The translations under genes and the position numbers were made by a program. The notes beneath the pieces were generated by a model, which made no database searches, was not told the DNA's origin, and saw only the letters and a list, made by a program, of their open reading frames with translations. A DNA stretch of 15,529 bases from JBEKDJ01 sp050014415. GTDB taxonomy: Bacteria > Desulfobacterota > BSN033 > UBA1163. How positions within the stretch are numbered: position 1 is the first letter of the stretch; the number at the start of each line of letters is the position of its first letter. Shown one piece after another: positions 14,073-15,529 of this stretch. The stretch lies in contig JBEKDJ010000094.1 of NCBI GenBank assembly GCA_050014415.1, positions 1-15,529 on the forward strand, read 5' to 3'.

Positions 14073-14101
14073 TTGAAATACCATATTTCACCGCATAAAA
14101 T
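14073..14101 (+). promoter_or_regulatory. Near-consensus sigma-70-type promoter of the MmgE/PrpD gene
   Basis: TTGAAA (14073-14078), a 17-base spacer and TAAAAT (14096-14101) each match the consensus at five of six positions with ideal spacing. Transcription would start near 14108, leaving a leader of about 116 bases before the ATG at 14224. Two perfect dyads overlap it, which suggests that a repressor or other regulator acts here. Confidence 0.65.
14074..14090. promoter_or_regulatory. Dyad overlapping the -35 box (possible operator)
   Basis: TGAAATA (14074-14080), spacer CCA, TATTTCA (14084-14090) form a perfect 7-base dyad of 17 bases. It covers most of the -35 box and the first part of the spacer of the MmgE/PrpD promoter. 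The size and symmetry fit a homodimeric regulator; I cannot name the family. Confidence 0.45.
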
Positions 14102-14119
14102 ACAAGAATCTTTGTATTT
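14098..14119. promoter_or_regulatory. Dyad overlapping the -10 box and start point (possible operator)
   Basis: AAATACAA (14098-14105), spacer GAATCT, TTGTATTT (14112-14119) form a perfect 8-base dyad of 22 bases. It starts inside the -10 box and spans the expected transcription start. Its half-site differs from the first dyad, though both contain AAATA, so one regulator or two could be involved. Confidence 0.45.
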
Positions 14120-14168
14120 ACATCGTATGGCCTTTTCAGGAGAATTGAATAGCTTGACGGAAACTAAG

Positions 14169-14216
14169 GGCCCACTTCTCCCTCCGAGGGAGGAAGTAAG
14201 GGTGGGGGAGGGAGAG
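14169..14216. repeat. G/C-rich palindromic repeat in the leader of the MmgE/PrpD gene
   Basis: A compact hairpin (14174-14197) pairs ACTTC with GAAGT and TCCCTC with GAGGGA, with one bulged G and a tiny loop. It is followed by GGGTGGGGGAGGGAGAGG. The pattern matches the nuoG-nuoH element in composition and layout. The end of the repeat supplies the likely ribosome site (GAGG, 6 bases before the ATG at 14224), so folding could affect translation. Confidence 0.65.
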
Positions 14217-14223
14217 GTGCTTC

Positions 14224-15529
14224 ATGACGCAGGCTGAACAACTTGCCAAATTCGTCGTACAGGCCTCCTATGATGATCTTTCTCAGGCGGCACGCTCTGA
14301 ACTCAAAATTCGAATCCTAGATGCCTTGGGTTGTGCCATCGGGGCTCTGAATGGCGAACCGATCTCCCTCCTGAAGGCTCAGATCGAGGACTTCGATGGA
14401 AAAGGGAGAACAGGGCACTGCACGCTGATCGGGGGTGGGAAGACTGCACCAGACAGGGCAGCGCTTCATAACAGCGCATTGGTTCGTTATCTGGACTTCA
14501 ACGATAGCTATCTGGCCAAGGGCGAAACCTGTCACCCCAGTGACAACCTCGGTGCCGTATTGGCCGCGGTCGAGTATGCCAAAGGACGTGGCCGTGACCT
14601 CCTGATCGCTTTAGCAGTGGCCTACCAGGTCCAATGCCGTTTGAGCGACGTGGCACCTGTTAGGGCCAAAGGGTTTGACCATACCACACAGGGATCCTAT
14701 GCGGTTGCGGCTGGTGTTTCCAAGGCACTCGGCCTGGACGAACTGCGGACCGCCAACGCGGTGGCAATCTGCGGGACGGCCTTCAACGGATTGCGGGTTG
14801 CCCGGACTGGGGCACTTTCCCATTGGAAGGGACTTGCCTATCCCAATCTGGCCTTCGGCTGCACCCATGGAACCTTTATGGCCATGCGTGGCATTACAGG
14901 TCCGCTGGAGGTGTTTGAGGGAAACAAAGGCTTCATGGAGGCGATCGCTGGGCCATTCGAGATCAACTGGTCCCGAGAGGACCTGGAACGGGTCACGAGA
15001 ACGGTGCTGAAGAGGTACAACGCTGAGATGCATTCCCAGTCGGTCCTGGAGGCCGTTCTGGAACTCAAGGAGGCACATGCTTTTGGTGCAGCAGAAGTGG
15101 AGAGGGTTGAGATCGAGATTTTTGACGTCGCTTATCAGATCATCGGCGGAGGTGAGGAGGGCGACAAGACCCTCGTCCGGACAAAGGAGCAGGCAGACCA
15201 CAGTCTGCCCTATCTGGTTGCCGTTGCCATCCTGGATGGTCAGGTTATGCCCGAGCAATACCAATCCGACCGGATCCAGCAGAGAGACGTTCAAACACTT
15301 CTTCGAAAAGTCAGAGTTACGAAGGGTTTCGCACCCGTCCCATGCGCTGGGAGACCGTGGTGGAGAAGTTTGAACGGTTGGGTACACCCTATGCAGATCG
15401 CTCACAGAGGCAGCAGATCGTTGAAGCCGTCGCCAATCTGGAAGCGATTCAAGTTGGCGAACTGGCGAGACTGTTGCGAAATGTCAGAAGCCCCACAGTC
15501 AAAATTGAAGGAAAGAGGAGGATTCAATA
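14224..15529 (+). pseudogene. MmgE/PrpD family protein, internally deleted and frameshifted near 15316
   Basis: The family includes 2-methylcitrate dehydratase, cis-aconitate decarboxylase and iminodisuccinate epimerase; the substrate here cannot be told. Codons 1-365 are intact and typical: DFNDSY at 91-96, ETCHPSDN with His104, GFDHTTQGSYA with His153, SHWKG with Lys202, KRYNAEMHSQS with Lys263 and TKEQADHSLPYL at 320-331. These match the active-site His and Lys positions known from cis-aconitate decarboxylase. At about 15316 the protein jumps from LLRKVRV to a C-terminal YEGFRTRPMRWETVVEKF in another frame (from 15318), open to the window end. About 35-40 residues normally found between are missing. 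The original frame also stays open to the end, but with non-family residues. The start has a good GAGG. It is either a real pseudogene or an assembly error. Confidence 0.8.
15514..15521 (+). promoter_or_regulatory. Strong ribosome-binding site at the right edge, pointing to a following gene
   Basis: AGAGGAGG lies 8 bases from the window end, where the displaced C-terminal frame of the MmgE/PrpD gene also seems about to stop (codon TA? at 15528). A co-transcribed gene probably starts just outside the window. Confidence 0.4.

Larger units (their letters stand above)
13725..14223. other. Divergent intergenic region between nuoA and the MmgE/PrpD gene
   Basis: This 499-base region has no convincing gene; only short open frames of about 35 codons occur (for example 13838-13948 plus, whose ribosome site would abut the ATG). 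It must hold the promoters for both directions. The right part has a near-consensus plus-strand promoter with two dyads and a G/C-rich repeat. The left part holds weaker minus-strand promoter candidates and repeated TTATCAGG words. The stretch at about 13930-14060 shows no structure I can name. Confidence 0.7.

Noticed and set aside
14611..15405. Minus-strand open frame of 264 codons opposite the MmgE/PrpD gene
   Set aside because: The plus strand encodes clear family motifs over the same bases; the minus translation resembles no protein I know.

Overview
The window carries an almost complete respiratory complex I (NADH:quinone oxidoreductase) operon on the minus strand, read from right to left: nuoA, a fused nuoB-C-D, nuoE, nuoF, nuoG, nuoH, nuoI, nuoJ, nuoK, nuoL, nuoM and the first 88 codons of nuoN, which runs off the left edge. 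All 14 canonical core subunits are represented in 12 polypeptides. This is a true NADH-type enzyme: the NADH-oxidising module (E, F, G with FMN and the Fe-S motifs, including the N7 site), the connecting module (B, C, D, I) and the membrane arm (A, H, J, K, L, M, N) are all present. To the right, a 499-base intergenic region separates the operon from a divergent plus-strand gene of the MmgE/PrpD family. That gene has lost a C-terminal segment with a frame change.

The organism is a bacterium of intermediate G+C. The B-C-D fusion, the sequence style of NuoB, NuoF and NuoM, and the many short intergenic repeats fit a deltaproteobacterial (Desulfobacterota-like) or neighbouring uncultured lineage best. 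This is an impression from the proteins, not a phylogeny.

The operon has two kinds of junction. Some genes are tightly coupled: J/K and M/N overlap by ATGA, E/F are 5 bases apart, H/I are 12 bases apart, and A overlaps BCD. The looser junctions at D/E, F/G, G/H, I/J and L/M almost all hold a repeat array or hairpin, mostly of different kinds. Several of these create false N-terminal extensions of the downstream reading frame, so I moved the starts of nuoBCD, nuoH and nuoJ inward.

I see no defence system, CRISPR array, transposase or RNA gene. The most unusual points are in the enzyme itself. NuoM has Leu at the transmembrane lysine position regarded as central to proton pumping in antiporter-like subunits, and Asp at the partner Glu. 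NuoF has Gly in place of the second Glu of its CGEET nucleotide-binding motif, a position linked to NADH versus NADPH discrimination. The divergent MmgE/PrpD gene has a near-consensus promoter overlapped by two perfect dyads.
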